A DNA stretch of 64,000 nt from an uncultured Eubacteriales bacterium. GTDB lineage: Bacteria; Bacillota; Clostridia; Oscillospirales; Oscillospiraceae. Shown here piece by piece: positions 36,151-45,418 of the stretch; the first letter of the stretch is position 1, and every line of letters starts with the position of its first letter. The notes beneath the pieces were generated by a model that was not told the DNA's origin, made no database searches, and saw nothing but the letters and a program-made list of their open reading frames with translations. The DNA lies in assembly GCA_900547405.1 (NCBI GenBank), contig URGL01000004.1:17202-81201 (forward strand), in the 5' to 3' direction. The position numbers were made by a program, and so were the translations under genes.

Positions 36151-39100
36151 TCAATACCTGCTCATTGCCGTCTTAATGGTACTTTCAATCAGAAGGTCCA
36201 TCTTATCGATTGGCAAATTAATACCATGCTCGTCACAGAAGTCCCACAGCAAATCCTCGACAGCCTGGTTCATTTTCTTGTGGATTGGTGTACTTGTTCT
36301 CCAGTCCACACGAGCCAGTGACTGCACGGCCTGTTTCATATCCAACGCCAGTTTGCCGACTGCATCATCGAATTCCAGGTCATCTCCACTATACTGTTTT
36401 AATGTATCTGACACAACACCATAAAAAGCCTTTGCATCGCTATCATTCATAATTGCGGACGGGTAGGAGTATCCAGTAAAGCCCTGTCGCAAATCGTCGG
36501 CCATTTTCTTCATACTGGCCAGATACACATTTTCATCTCTGGATTTTCTGTATTCTGCGATTGTATCCCGGATTCTTTCAGAGAACTTCTTAAACATCAT
36601 CGGATCCTCATATCTTCTGGATTCCAACTCAGAAACGATACGGGTTTGGATGTATGCAGCCTTCGCTTTCTGGCCTTCCACTTCTTCCAACTGCTTTTCC
36701 ATGGCAACTTTGTCATGGATGGCAACCGGCTCCACAACAATTTCAACGGGTTCAGAGGTAACAAATGTGTTCAGCAGACTTCTGATACCATCTTCATATT
36801 TGCTGAAATCCACTTTTTCTGCATACACCATCATCAGCGAAGAACGCAGCTTCTGGAAGAACAGCAGATCTGCCTTGTATTTCTGCATCTGCTCAAAACC
36901 AATGCTCTGGTACAGGGAATAGTTGCCCACAGCCATTGTCATCATCTTGGAGAACGCAGCCAGCTTTTCATAGAACTCTTTCCTGAGTGCCTCACTTTCT
37001 GCTGCTTCTTCTTTCTCAAAGAAAGCTACCCAGGCGCTGGGGTTATTCTGGTCAAAAGATGCGTTGCCAAAGAAATCCCACAGTGCCTTGTGTGTTTGCT
37101 TCAGTTTCTCCTGTTCCTCTGCTGCCGTTGCAATAGAGTCCGCAATATCAGCAGAATCGTATCCGGACAAACCAGACTGATCGTCACTGTACATTTCCAT
37201 CGCATTATTCAGGTTGCCAAACAACCCCCAATAGTCAACGATCAGGCCAAAATCTTTACCCGCAGCAATACGATTTACACGAGCAATAGCCTGCAACAGA
37301 GAATGCTCTTTCATAGGCTTGTCCACATACAGCACACCCAAGGACGGTGCGTCAAAGCCGGTCAGTAGCATACTCTGAACAATTACAATATCAACATCTT
37401 CGCCGCCGATGATATTGTTCTTCACATACTCTTCGTAATCATCATACTTGGCTCCGAACCTGGGTTCGACTTCCTTTTTGAAAAAATCCCGGATAATTGC
37501 TTTGTCATTTTTACCGATGGCGCCTTCATCACCCTCGGTGGAAACAGAATCATCACAGATCAGTGCAGCCGCTTTTACACCACCCAGACCGTTGATCGCA
37601 CGCTCAAGCTGAACCGCAAGGGCACGAGTGGAAACCGCTGCCATCGCCTTGAATCCGCGAGGCTTGCAGTAATGAAGAAAATGCTCATGGATATCAAAGG
37701 CAATCATGGACAAACGCTGTTCCGTCTGCGCCAGATGCATAAAGGAACTCCACTTTTTGCGCATATCCTCTTTTTGAGGCTCAGTCAGTGGAGCGAGGAT
37801 GCTCTTCAGATAATCGTCAATTTTGTCACTGGTCACTTTCTGGGGAATGACACGTCCATCGTAAACCAGCGGAACGATGACACCATCACGAATACCATCT
37901 TCAAAACGATAGGAATGGCCAATCTGTTTGCCGAACTTCAGATATGTGTTACTCTTATCTTTCCGGAGCAGAGGAGTTCCTGTAAAGCCGATTTTGAAGG
38001 CATTGGGAAGCACCTCATTCATCATGTTATGGAATTCGCCGGTATGAGAACGGTGGCTTTCGTCGATCAGAAGAAAAATGTTCTCATCCCTGACTTTGGC
38101 CCTGGATTTTGCTGCAGCTTCAAATTTGTTGATTGTTGTGGCGATCAGCGTGTTGCTGACATCTTTTAACAGAGAAACCAGACCACGCCCGGTAGTTGCT
38201 TCCACCGGGTCCATGCCGGTATGGACAAAGTTATCCCGCAACTGTTTAATCAGATTCAGTCGGTCACAGACCAGAACAAATCTCGGGTTTACAATAGTTC
38301 TGTCCGCAATAATACGCTTCACGAGCATGACCATTGTCAGGGACTTACCACTACCCTGTGTATGCCAAATAACGCCGCCACGGCTGGTGCATCCATCTTC
38401 ACCGTGGATGCGGCGCATTGTATTTTCAACGCCAAAGAACTGCTGATAACGGGCAACCTTCTTAATGCCGCTATCGTACAGAATAAAGAAACGAATCATG
38501 TTCAGCAGACGCTTCTTGGACAGCATGGATACGATCACCTTGTCTTGCTCGGTGATGTGGCCATCGTCCACATAGCGCTTTGCGGCCTCTTCCTGCCACT
38601 GCACATCCTCTTCATGCCACTTGCAGTAAAACTCCTGCCTGGTTCCGGCAGTACCATACTTGACAGATTCCGGATTCAAGGCGATAGCCAGCTGCGTGAA
38701 CTTAAACAGTTGAGGGATGTAGTCAGGCTGCCAGTTGCGGACGTTCTGCTTCACACCATCTTCCACATCCACGCTGGATTTTTTACATTCAATCACAACC
38801 AAAGGGATGCCGTTGACCAACAGGACAATGTCAGGGCGGGCATATTTTCCGTTGGCGCGTTCTACGGAAAATTCATCCGTAACCTGCCAGATATTGTTCT
38901 CGGGGTGTTCCCAGTCAATATAGGAAATGTCGAAGGATTGGGTATTGCCGTCATACAGATGCACATCACAACTTTTGCCGTAAATCAGCCGATCATAGAT
39001 CGCCTTGCTGGAGAACATCAGGCCACGCTCCAGGGGCGCATCCAGTTCACGAATTGCTTCGCCGATGGCATCATCGGGGAATGGAGTCTGCTTTCCTCGG

Positions 39101-39282
39101 TAAACAAAGGACTGAGAAGCCAAAAACTCCCGCATCACATCCGGGAACAGTACATGCGACAAATGGCCGCGCTTCTGCTCGGCCTCTGCTCTGGGAATAT
39201 ATTGATAGCCCATGGCTTGCAATTCCCGCAACGCCCTATCCTGGGATTCCGGGCGCTCATTAAAAATCTGATGACTCGGCAT
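36151..39282 (-). CDS. hsdR: type I restriction enzyme R subunit
   Basis: The motor-nuclease of a type I system. The 1043-aa protein has an N-terminal PD-ExK nuclease (D151, then VVIECKK with E165 and K167), Walker A WHTQGSGKS (about 307-315), the DEAD-box-like LLIDESH (about 404-410), FTGTPLL, and motif VI QAIARVNR in a C-terminal helicase lobe, then a helical C-terminus that binds HsdM. The start at 39280-39282 (MPSHQIFNERPESQ) follows GGAGG by 8 nt; the frame to 39327 lacks such a site. All motifs are intact, so it should be active. Confidence 0.95.
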   Translation of the reverse strand: MPSHQIFNERPESQDRALRELQAMGYQYIPRAEAEQKRGHLSHVLFPDVMREFLASQSFVYRGKQTPFPDDAIGEAIRELDAPLERGLMFSSKAIYDRLIYGKSCDVHLYDGNTQSFDISYIDWEHPENNIWQVTDEFSVERANGKYARPDIVLLVNGIPLVVIECKKSSVDVEDGVKQNVRNWQPDYIPQLFKFTQLAIALNPESVKYGTAGTRQEFYCKWHEEDVQWQEEAAKRYVDDGHITEQDKVIVSMLSKKRLLNMIRFFILYDSGIKKVARYQQFFGVENTMRRIHGEDGCTSRGGVIWHTQGSGKSLTMVMLVKRIIADRTIVNPRFVLVCDRLNLIKQLRDNFVHTGMDPVEATTGRGLVSLLKDVSNTLIATTINKFEAAAKSRAKVRDENIFLLIDESHRSHTGEFHNMMNEVLPNAFKIGFTGTPLLRKDKSNTYLKFGKQIGHSYRFEDGIRDGVIVPLVYDGRVIPQKVTSDKIDDYLKSILAPLTEPQKEDMRKKWSSFMHLAQTEQRLSMIAFDIHEHFLHYCKPRGFKAMAAVSTRALAVQLERAINGLGGVKAAALICDDSVSTEGDEGAIGKNDKAIIRDFFKKEVEPRFGAKYDDYEEYVKNNIIGGEDVDIVIVQSMLLTGFDAPSLGVLYVDKPMKEHSLLQAIARVNRIAAGKDFGLIVDYWGLFGNLNNAMEMYSDDQSGLSGYDSADIADSIATAAEEQEKLKQTHKALWDFFGNASFDQNNPSAWVAFFEKEEAAESEALRKEFYEKLAAFSKMMTMAVGNYSLYQSIGFEQMQKYKADLLFFQKLRSSLMMVYAEKVDFSKYEDGIRSLLNTFVTSEPVEIVVEPVAIHDKVAMEKQLEEVEGQKAKAAYIQTRIVSELESRRYEDPMMFKKFSERIRDTIAEYRKSRDENVYLASMKKMADDLRQGFTGYSYPSAIMNDSDAKAFYGVVSDTLKQYSGDDLEFDDAVGKLALDMKQAVQSLARVDWRTSTPIHKKMNQAVEDLLWDFCDEHGINLPIDKMDLLIESTIKTAMSRY

Positions 39283-39351
39283 AGTGAATACCTCCGACCT
39301 ATATGATAAAGAGGCACAGCAGGGCATAAGGCCCTGCTGGCCTGGTAGTGA

Positions 39352-39552
39352 TTATTTCTTGTCCATCGGCGGACAGGGGGCGTTGCTATGGCTATCAGGA
39401 TTTTGAATTGTTCCATCCTTGCGATGCGGAATCAACTCGGTACCCTGATTGATGCTCATTTTTTGCCCGGCATCCATGGCCTCTTTCTTGGTCTCATAAT
39501 GACCACTGCTGCGCTTTGCGTTTTCACGCTTCACATCCCAACCGCCTTTCAT
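39352..39552 (-). CDS. DUF2188 domain protein
   Basis: A 66-aa protein with the DUF2188 pattern: WDVKRENAKRSSGHYETKKE then AMDAGQKMSINQGTELIPHR and KDGTIQNPDSH. DUF2188 proteins are small, basic and common next to mobile or defence genes; their role is unknown. It sits between hsdS and hsdR with about 60-70 nt on either side and has only a weak ribosome site. Confidence 0.75.
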   Translation of the reverse strand: MKGGWDVKRENAKRSSGHYETKKEAMDAGQKMSINQGTELIPHRKDGTIQNPDSHSNAPCPPMDKK

Positions 39553-39610
39553 AATATTCGCTTATATTCCAGGGATGCCGGTGCAGTTGCCGCTACACCG
39601 GCTTTTCCCA

Positions 39611-40888
39611 TTAAGCGTTCACACGCACAAGCCCAGTCAGCAAAAGCTGCATCAGGGCTTTTTTCTTCCTCTTTTCTTCTTCCAGCTTACGCTGATGAAG
39701 GGTGATAAGGTGGTCGATGGTATCAAATAGCTTTCCAATTTTGCGCTGCTCCTCAAGCGAAGGAAGAAATACTTCTCCCATACAGAGCTTGTCGTAATAG
39801 AAGTACAGACGAACACCACCCTCTTGCAACTGCATAATCAACTTTTGAAAATCAGGTGATTTGAACCAGTGCCATAAGAGCCTATCGTCCACATCTTCAG
39901 AGGTCTTGAAAACCTCGTAAAGGGAGCTAACTATCACATTTTTCCCGACATTTTGGTATCCGATTGAACCAACATTTATTCTTGCTGGGTTATATGCAAA
40001 GGAGTTCGGAGAAACGATATAATACATTCTTTTATCTGCTTCTCGCATCGTTCCACCATTCTCAAACTTCTCGTCTTGTGGTACAAACCCATATTCGTTG
40101 GTAATTGAATAGCTCTCTAATGGAAGGTTATCCTTATTCTTTTTGCCAGCCGGAAAAGTAATATCTGAGAACTTACGCTTTTCCCACGGGGCAGTAAATC
40201 CCTTGAAGCGAATTTCCGGCACAGCCTGTCCTTCCTTGGGAAACATTTTTTCAAGAAAAAAACGCTTTGCTTTTTTGATTTCTCCGATTTCTTGTTGCTC
40301 CAATTCAATAATCTTGTCCTGCATGGTAAGAATTGAAGCAATTCTCTCCTGTTCTTCCAGTGAGGGCATCGCCAGGCTACGACGCATCCAGTCGTCTGTT
40401 TTGAATAACAGCTTTTCAATGTGGACTCCATCACTCATTAAATAGAACAAACGCCTATAATGAGGAAGCTGCATCATAAGATTGAACATATTAATATTTG
40501 TTCCTTCTTGAGGAATAAATACGTTGTACTCATTGGACACAACTGCGCCGTCTAATTCTGCTGGCACCACGCCACAAGCACCATGTGCAATCTGTCTTTT
40601 TGAGATAACAAAATCTCCTGTGCAAAGGCAAAAATAATTCTTTACTAGGACATTTTTTCCTAAATAGGTACCACGGGAATCGACGCCTCCAAATCCGCGA
40701 CGAACCGTGACTAACTCATACTTTTCGTCGTCCTCCAAGCTTATTGGCCTTTCCATCAGCTGAAGCCATTGACCCATTTTCTTTGATGTCCAATCTCCCG
40801 GATAAATTCCGTCCTTACTTTTGATATATCCCTCCGGCACGATTCCGTGCCGGATTTGATCTATTCTTTCTTTTACTTCTGACGTCAT
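39611..40888 (-). CDS. hsdS: type I restriction enzyme S subunit, two target-recognition domains
   Basis: The 425-aa specificity subunit. Two variable target-recognition domains (about 30-165 and 225-380) are each followed by a conserved helix: LPSLEEQERIASILTMQDKIIELEQQEI then LPSLEEQRKIGKLFDTIDHLITLHQRK. The repeat of that LPSLEEQ helix is the classic S-subunit layout. Its start overlaps the protease stop by 4 nt. A second, half-size S gene opens the same operon. Confidence 0.92.
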   Translation of the reverse strand: MTSEVKERIDQIRHGIVPEGYIKSKDGIYPGDWTSKKMGQWLQLMERPISLEDDEKYELVTVRRGFGGVDSRGTYLGKNVLVKNYFCLCTGDFVISKRQIAHGACGVVPAELDGAVVSNEYNVFIPQEGTNINMFNLMMQLPHYRRLFYLMSDGVHIEKLLFKTDDWMRRSLAMPSLEEQERIASILTMQDKIIELEQQEIGEIKKAKRFFLEKMFPKEGQAVPEIRFKGFTAPWEKRKFSDITFPAGKKNKDNLPLESYSITNEYGFVPQDEKFENGGTMREADKRMYYIVSPNSFAYNPARINVGSIGYQNVGKNVIVSSLYEVFKTSEDVDDRLLWHWFKSPDFQKLIMQLQEGGVRLYFYYDKLCMGEVFLPSLEEQRKIGKLFDTIDHLITLHQRKLEEEKRKKKALMQLLLTGLVRVNA

Positions 40889-41760
40889 GCTGTTACCTCA
40901 GCAGTTTGCTTCTTACCAACCATCTCTTGTTCCTGCATTAGATGTGCTGGCGGATTCAGCCGTTGCCATTCTAATTCAACAACTTCTTTAATCCTGTCAA
41001 CTGGATGTACAATCGTCAATCCGCTATTTTCAGTCTGAATCATGCGAGCTTCTCCCGTTTGCTGGCTAATTAGTGTATCCCGGTATGGCAAATACGCACT
41101 CAAAATTCCAATTAGGTTTGCATTGCTATTTACAGGCGTTCCAGTAATAGCAATATGTTCCGGGCGGCTGATTATCGGCCCTCCAGAATTTCCTGGGAAT
41201 GTTTGTGCATCCACAAGGAACAGAGGAGTTCTTTGCTTCAAAATAAATGCATCCATAATTCGAGAAATACAACCCAGTCTGCATATAGGAGTCTTGATAT
41301 CTTCTACCAGATTCATAGGAAATCCTAAAGCATACACAAGACTGCCCTCTTCAACGCCCGTCTCTTTCATCTGCTCCAAAGTTAGTGCATGGTCTTCAAG
41401 ATCAAATGCACCCCATATGGATTTATCGTTTAATAACGTCTCTGGCCTAATTTGAAATGTCAAGATATCGGAGCCTTCATTTGGATGTGACGAATACATT
41501 GGATTTCCCTTATCATCAAACAGATTAATCGGATAGTCTTTGACAAAAGATTCCCCAAACGAGTTAAACCTCACATAGATTTTAGATTGGCCCTGAATTA
41601 CATGTTTATTGGTCACAATATAGTATGTAGAAACCGAAGGGAGATTCAGATCTTTTCTAGCAACAATAAATCCCGTTCCAATCCAGTGCTTTTTATTTTC
41701 TGATGTGTCTACCCCCAACGCAACTACAGCATTCATAAAACTCCCAGGAATAATAGCCAT
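40885..41760 (-). CDS. cytoplasmic trypsin-like serine protease
   Basis: A 291-aa S1/HtrA-type protease domain with an apparently complete triad: H53 (VTNKHVI), D98 (GSDILTF) and S192 (PGNSGGP), plus the oxyanion glycines. It has no signal peptide, no membrane helix and no PDZ domain, so it should act inside the cell. It is translationally coupled (4-nt overlap) to hsdS and lies inside the restriction operon. Trypsin-like domains occur as effectors or regulators in several defence systems, but no such link is established for this arrangement. Confidence 0.82.
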   Translation of the reverse strand: MAIIPGSFMNAVVALGVDTSENKKHWIGTGFIVARKDLNLPSVSTYYIVTNKHVIQGQSKIYVRFNSFGESFVKDYPINLFDDKGNPMYSSHPNEGSDILTFQIRPETLLNDKSIWGAFDLEDHALTLEQMKETGVEEGSLVYALGFPMNLVEDIKTPICRLGCISRIMDAFILKQRTPLFLVDAQTFPGNSGGPIISRPEHIAITGTPVNSNANLIGILSAYLPYRDTLISQQTGEARMIQTENSGLTIVHPVDRIKEVVELEWQRLNPPAHLMQEQEMVGKKQTAEVTA

Positions 41761-41780
41761 AATACATTTTCTCCCTTCTC

Positions 41781-42539
41781 TTATTTGTAGATAGCAATAA
41801 CCTCAACTTTCAACACTGGTCCCTCGATAGAGATCTTATCAAGTCCAACAGATTTTCCATCTGCAGTCATTTGACGGCGCATAGTTCTGGGCAATCGGAT
41901 AAAGTCTTTCAGCGGATCAAAGATTTCAACATTATCCTTTCTGATCACACCTACCGCTTTGCAAAGTATGTACACATCCTGATCAGCATAATCCTCAAGG
42001 TTAGCATATTCTTCTTTAAGATATTTTGCATTGAGTTTTCCAGCAACTGAAATATCATCGAACTCAACCACAAACGGAATATCAGCAGACGCATTGCCCA
42101 GAATACTTTCCAGTGCTTCCTGCTCAGCATTAGATGCCGTTGCCACCTGCCCTATTAGCATGGGCATAAAGCGATCAACTAAATTAACTGCGTCAAATGC
42201 CTCTGGTATTTCAAAACTGCTGCAAAGTCGAATCAACTTCATTGCTGGGATTGATGCTAGATCATAGTCATCATTCAGCACACAATCAAAGAAGTCCTCC
42301 CCTTCAAATCTGCTAAGGTTAGTTTCAAAATGGTCATAGTCGATATTGACATCGTTTATGAATTCACGGTTTACACTCATCTCAGTCGCTGCGTTTACCG
42401 CAATTGCTTTGATGGTTGTCGCAATGCCTGCGGTATGTTTCTGTGTTATTGTCTTGGGCTTCTCCAATTTTCCGCCATCAATCTGGCACTTATATGTATA
42501 TAACTTGTCGGTATCCAAGTAAACAAAACTTCTAAACAT
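41781..42539 (-). CDS. DUF6414 family protein
   Basis: A 252-aa soluble protein: RSFVYLDTDKLYTYKCQIDG at the start, then a long helical region and a beta-rich C-terminus (DNVEIFDPLKDFIRLPR, ending KISIEGPVLKVEVIAIYK). The YLDTDKLYTY opening and overall order fit DUF6414, a family of unknown function met in defence islands. Lies 20 nt upstream of the protease gene, so both are likely made together. Confidence 0.65.
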   Translation of the reverse strand: MFRSFVYLDTDKLYTYKCQIDGGKLEKPKTITQKHTAGIATTIKAIAVNAATEMSVNREFINDVNIDYDHFETNLSRFEGEDFFDCVLNDDYDLASIPAMKLIRLCSSFEIPEAFDAVNLVDRFMPMLIGQVATASNAEQEALESILGNASADIPFVVEFDDISVAGKLNAKYLKEEYANLEDYADQDVYILCKAVGVIRKDNVEIFDPLKDFIRLPRTMRRQMTADGKSVGLDKISIEGPVLKVEVIAIYK

Positions 42540-42557
42540 ATTTCCTCCATCAATTAC

Positions 42558-42932
42558 TTAGTCGCCAACATTTCTATTTTCCGTTCCATCCAACCACCGA
42601 CAAGCTCGTTTTGCCAACTCCTTCTCGCCCTCCCGCAGAAGAACGTATACAGGAATATGTCGGCTCACATATTGGAGCTGTATCCAGATATCCAGATCCG
42701 TAAATTGCTCCAGTGGTACGCCATTCACCACGCGCACCCCATCGACCCAGATACCGAAGGCGTCGATCTGGCTTCCATATTCTCGAATCATGTCCTGCAG
42801 GCAGGCCATGGCCTGTCCACGTTCAAAATTGCGCAAGGTATTTTCGCAGCGGGTGATATTGTTGCAGTCTCTCACAAACTCCACCGCAGTTTTCACCTGC
42901 TCCAGGGCTTTCTCATATTCGCTTTGATACAT
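42558..42932 (-). CDS. hypothetical protein in the restriction operon
   Basis: A 124-aa protein of no family I recognise. The first 50 residues look helical and mildly coiled (YEKALEQVKTAVEFVRDCNN). The second half is mixed, with AFGIWVDGVRVVNGVPLEQF and IPVYVLLREGEKELAKRACR. GGAGG precedes the ATG. It lies between dinD and the DUF6414 gene, in the same orientation. Confidence 0.65.
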   Translation of the reverse strand: MYQSEYEKALEQVKTAVEFVRDCNNITRCENTLRNFERGQAMACLQDMIREYGSQIDAFGIWVDGVRVVNGVPLEQFTDLDIWIQLQYVSRHIPVYVLLREGEKELAKRACRWLDGTENRNVGD

Positions 42933-42998
42933 TCTTCCACCTCCGTTTTTATCATTGGAAACTGCTCGAAAATTTCAAACAGCACCTAATCTATGGTT

Positions 42999-43835
42999 TT
43001 ATTTCCCCTTGAGTTTCTTGCGCTCGACCTCGCGCTCAATCTGCTTTACGCTCTTCTCGGGTGTCGGCAAATCTTCCGGCATCGTACCGCCCAGTTCCTG
43101 GATGGTCTGGCGAACCTTCTTACCAACCTGGTAGTGGGTATCATACGCTGCCTGCTTCCCCTGGATGTTCTCCCGGCGCAGCTTCTCGTCAGTCTGTGTC
43201 GCACGGAAGAGATTGGCGGCCAGTTCGGTGCTGCCCATGTGATCCAGAATCTTCTGGCTCTTCTTCAACCCCTTCCGAGCGTGGATCTCCTTAGCACCAA
43301 GGCCACCATACAAGCCCTGATAACCTTTGTTCTGAAAAATCGCGTACTCCCTCTGATCGACGATACCCGCCATCTGCGCGGCCTCTGCCAGCGACTTATT
43401 ATGTGCGATCATCTCATTGCGGATTGCCAGACGTTTCTGATCCTCCGACATTTGCTCATAGTTATCAATCAGTTCCTGCTGCCGGGTCTTTACCGCAAAA
43501 TAGGACTGACCAATGGCGATAACCTCCTTCCGGGGATCGCCATTCATCACAATCAGATAACAGGCATACCGGGAAAGCATAACATCATCGATCTGACGTT
43601 CTGCACCGGAGCCAATGTCAACCATTTTGCCGACATCGGCAAAATGGTCCTCAACTGCGAAGCCGCTGTTCTTACAAGCAAGCCTGGCACGCTCGATGGC
43701 ATCCGAGAAACGGCGCCACTGGGCATATTCCAGGACCGGCTGGAGTTCACGAGCCAGCCAGTATTCTTCGCCGTATTCGTTGACGTGCTTAATGCTCTCA
43801 AAGGTCTGCTCGCTGTATTTTACAAGTTCGCTCAT
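42999..43835 (-). CDS. dinD: DNA-damage-inducible protein D
   Basis: A 278-aa Bro-N-type protein: YWLARELQPVLEYAQWRRFSD (about 25-45), FAVEDHFADVGKMV and DVMLSRYACYLIVMNGDPRK, the DinD signature. E. coli DinD is SOS-induced and inhibits RecA filaments. Here it overlaps the hsdM stop by 4 nt and is therefore expressed with the methylase; hsdM-dinD adjacency recurs in type I loci. I saw no separate LexA box. Confidence 0.9.
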   Translation of the reverse strand: MSELVKYSEQTFESIKHVNEYGEEYWLARELQPVLEYAQWRRFSDAIERARLACKNSGFAVEDHFADVGKMVDIGSGAERQIDDVMLSRYACYLIVMNGDPRKEVIAIGQSYFAVKTRQQELIDNYEQMSEDQKRLAIRNEMIAHNKSLAEAAQMAGIVDQREYAIFQNKGYQGLYGGLGAKEIHARKGLKKSQKILDHMGSTELAANLFRATQTDEKLRRENIQGKQAAYDTHYQVGKKVRQTIQELGGTMPEDLPTPEKSVKQIEREVERKKLKGK

Positions 43836-45418
43836 AAACCAAGCTCCTTCAGATACTGCGCCATCTGGGCTTCTACGGCAGCAATCTCACCCCTGATGCG
43901 CTCGATGTTGCCCTGCACTTCTTCAATGTCGATGAGTTCCTCTTCCTCAAAGGTGTCTACATAGCGGGGGATATTCAGGTTGAACTCATTGGCTTTAATT
44001 TCTTCAAAGGAAGCCACGTGAGCGAACCGCTCCACATCCACCCGATCTGTATAGGCACGGAAGATATCGTCGATATGGCACTGATCCAGCTTGTTCTGGT
44101 TCTTGTCCTTGCGGTATCTCAGCTTTCCTTCCGCATCCTTGCCGGAAGCATCGATGAAAAGGACATCGCTGGTGGCACGGTTTTTTTTAAACACCAGAAT
44201 ACATGCCGGGATAGAGGTACCATAAAACAGATTGGCGGGCAATCCGATAACAGCATCCAGCAGATTCTTCTCAATGACAGTCTGGCGGATACGTCCTTCC
44301 GCAGAGCCTCTAAACAGAACACCATGAGGAACAACAGCAGCCATGCGGCCATTGCTCCGTAACGAATGGAGCATGTGCAGCAGGAATGCCCAGTCTCCCT
44401 TACTTGCGGGGGGGACACCCCAGTCAAAACGATGGAACCGGTCCAGGTTGGCGGTCATCTTGAACTTCTTACCCTTATCGCTACTGCCATCCTCCTGACC
44501 GCCAGGGTTGAAACCCTCTGCCCACTTATCCAAGGAGAACGGCATATTGGCAACAATCACATCGAACTGCTTCAGATTGCCATCGGAATCCAGATGCTGG
44601 GGATTGGCCAGTGTGTCACCCCAGGCAATGTCATTGGGGTTGACGTGGATTCCATGGATGAAGAGATTCATTCTGGCCATGGACCAGGAGGAACCATTCA
44701 TTTCCTGGCCATAGATCGCGACTTGATCCGGATTACCAGCCTGACGAGCAGTGCGGATCAGCAGCGAAGCAGAGCCGCAGGTGGGATCATAAATAGAGTC
44801 ACCGGCCCTGGGAGCGGTCAATTTACCCATCAGTTCAGAAACCATGCTCGGAGTAAAGAAACTGCCTGCCTTTTTGCCGGCTTCAGCAGCAAATTCGCCG
44901 ACCATGTATTCATAGGCATCACCGATCACATAGGCAGGATCTTCGCCGGGGCCAACTTCAATCTGGGAAGGCTCCAGGCACAAAGGCTTAAAATCCTCCA
45001 GAAGCGTACGCAGCTTGGTTACCTTCTGTTGAGGATTGCCCAGCATGGATTCACTGTTGAAATTGATGCTGCGGAACACACCTCGCAGTTCGGTGTTGCT
45101 GTCCTGGATGCCTTGCAGGGCGGTATTGATCATTTCACCGATTTTGGGATCAAATCGGTTCTCGTAGAGATAATCAAATCGTTCCTTCTCCCCCAGGACG
45201 AATGGCAGATTCTTTTTGGCCCGTTCAATGCGGACTTGGTTGCCCTTGTACCGTTCCTCCAGATCTCTGAGGAACTCCTTGTAGGTGTCATCCAGATATT
45301 TCAGGAACAGCATGGACAGGACGAAGTCCTTGTAGTTTGCGGCATCAATCGTACCGCGGAAGGTTCCGGCCGCTTTCCACAGCGTCGCCTTAATATCCTG
45401 AGAAGTAGTCTTGCTCAC
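43832..45418 (-). CDS. hsdM: type I restriction enzyme M subunit
   Basis: The N6-adenine methyltransferase of the system, 528 aa. HsdM N-terminal helical domain (1-140), SAM motif I IYDPTCGSASLL (about 209-220), and catalytic motif IV as NMPF (291-294), where NPPF/Y is more usual, in VANMPFSLDKW. A C-terminal coiled segment (EEEELIDIEEVQGNIERIRG) should bind HsdS and HsdR. It overlaps the half-S gene upstream and dinD downstream by 4 nt each. Confidence 0.94.
   Translation of the reverse strand: MSKTTSQDIKATLWKAAGTFRGTIDAANYKDFVLSMLFLKYLDDTYKEFLRDLEERYKGNQVRIERAKKNLPFVLGEKERFDYLYENRFDPKIGEMINTALQGIQDSNTELRGVFRSINFNSESMLGNPQQKVTKLRTLLEDFKPLCLEPSQIEVGPGEDPAYVIGDAYEYMVGEFAAEAGKKAGSFFTPSMVSELMGKLTAPRAGDSIYDPTCGSASLLIRTARQAGNPDQVAIYGQEMNGSSWSMARMNLFIHGIHVNPNDIAWGDTLANPQHLDSDGNLKQFDVIVANMPFSLDKWAEGFNPGGQEDGSSDKGKKFKMTANLDRFHRFDWGVPPASKGDWAFLLHMLHSLRSNGRMAAVVPHGVLFRGSAEGRIRQTVIEKNLLDAVIGLPANLFYGTSIPACILVFKKNRATSDVLFIDASGKDAEGKLRYRKDKNQNKLDQCHIDDIFRAYTDRVDVERFAHVASFEEIKANEFNLNIPRYVDTFEEEELIDIEEVQGNIERIRGEIAAVEAQMAQYLKELGL

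Noticed and set aside
36023..39306. Several + strand frames opposite hsdR, up to 361 codons
   Set aside because: Antisense shadows of hsdR; no ribosome sites, and hsdR has all family motifs.
35398..39351. A second guaA-type att repeat further left, which would make the restriction operon part of a tandem island
   Set aside because: No copy of the GAGTGGGAATAA-type repeat or GCTATCA cluster was seen near 35.4 kb or 39.3 kb. The operon's AT-rich composition still suggests separate transfer.
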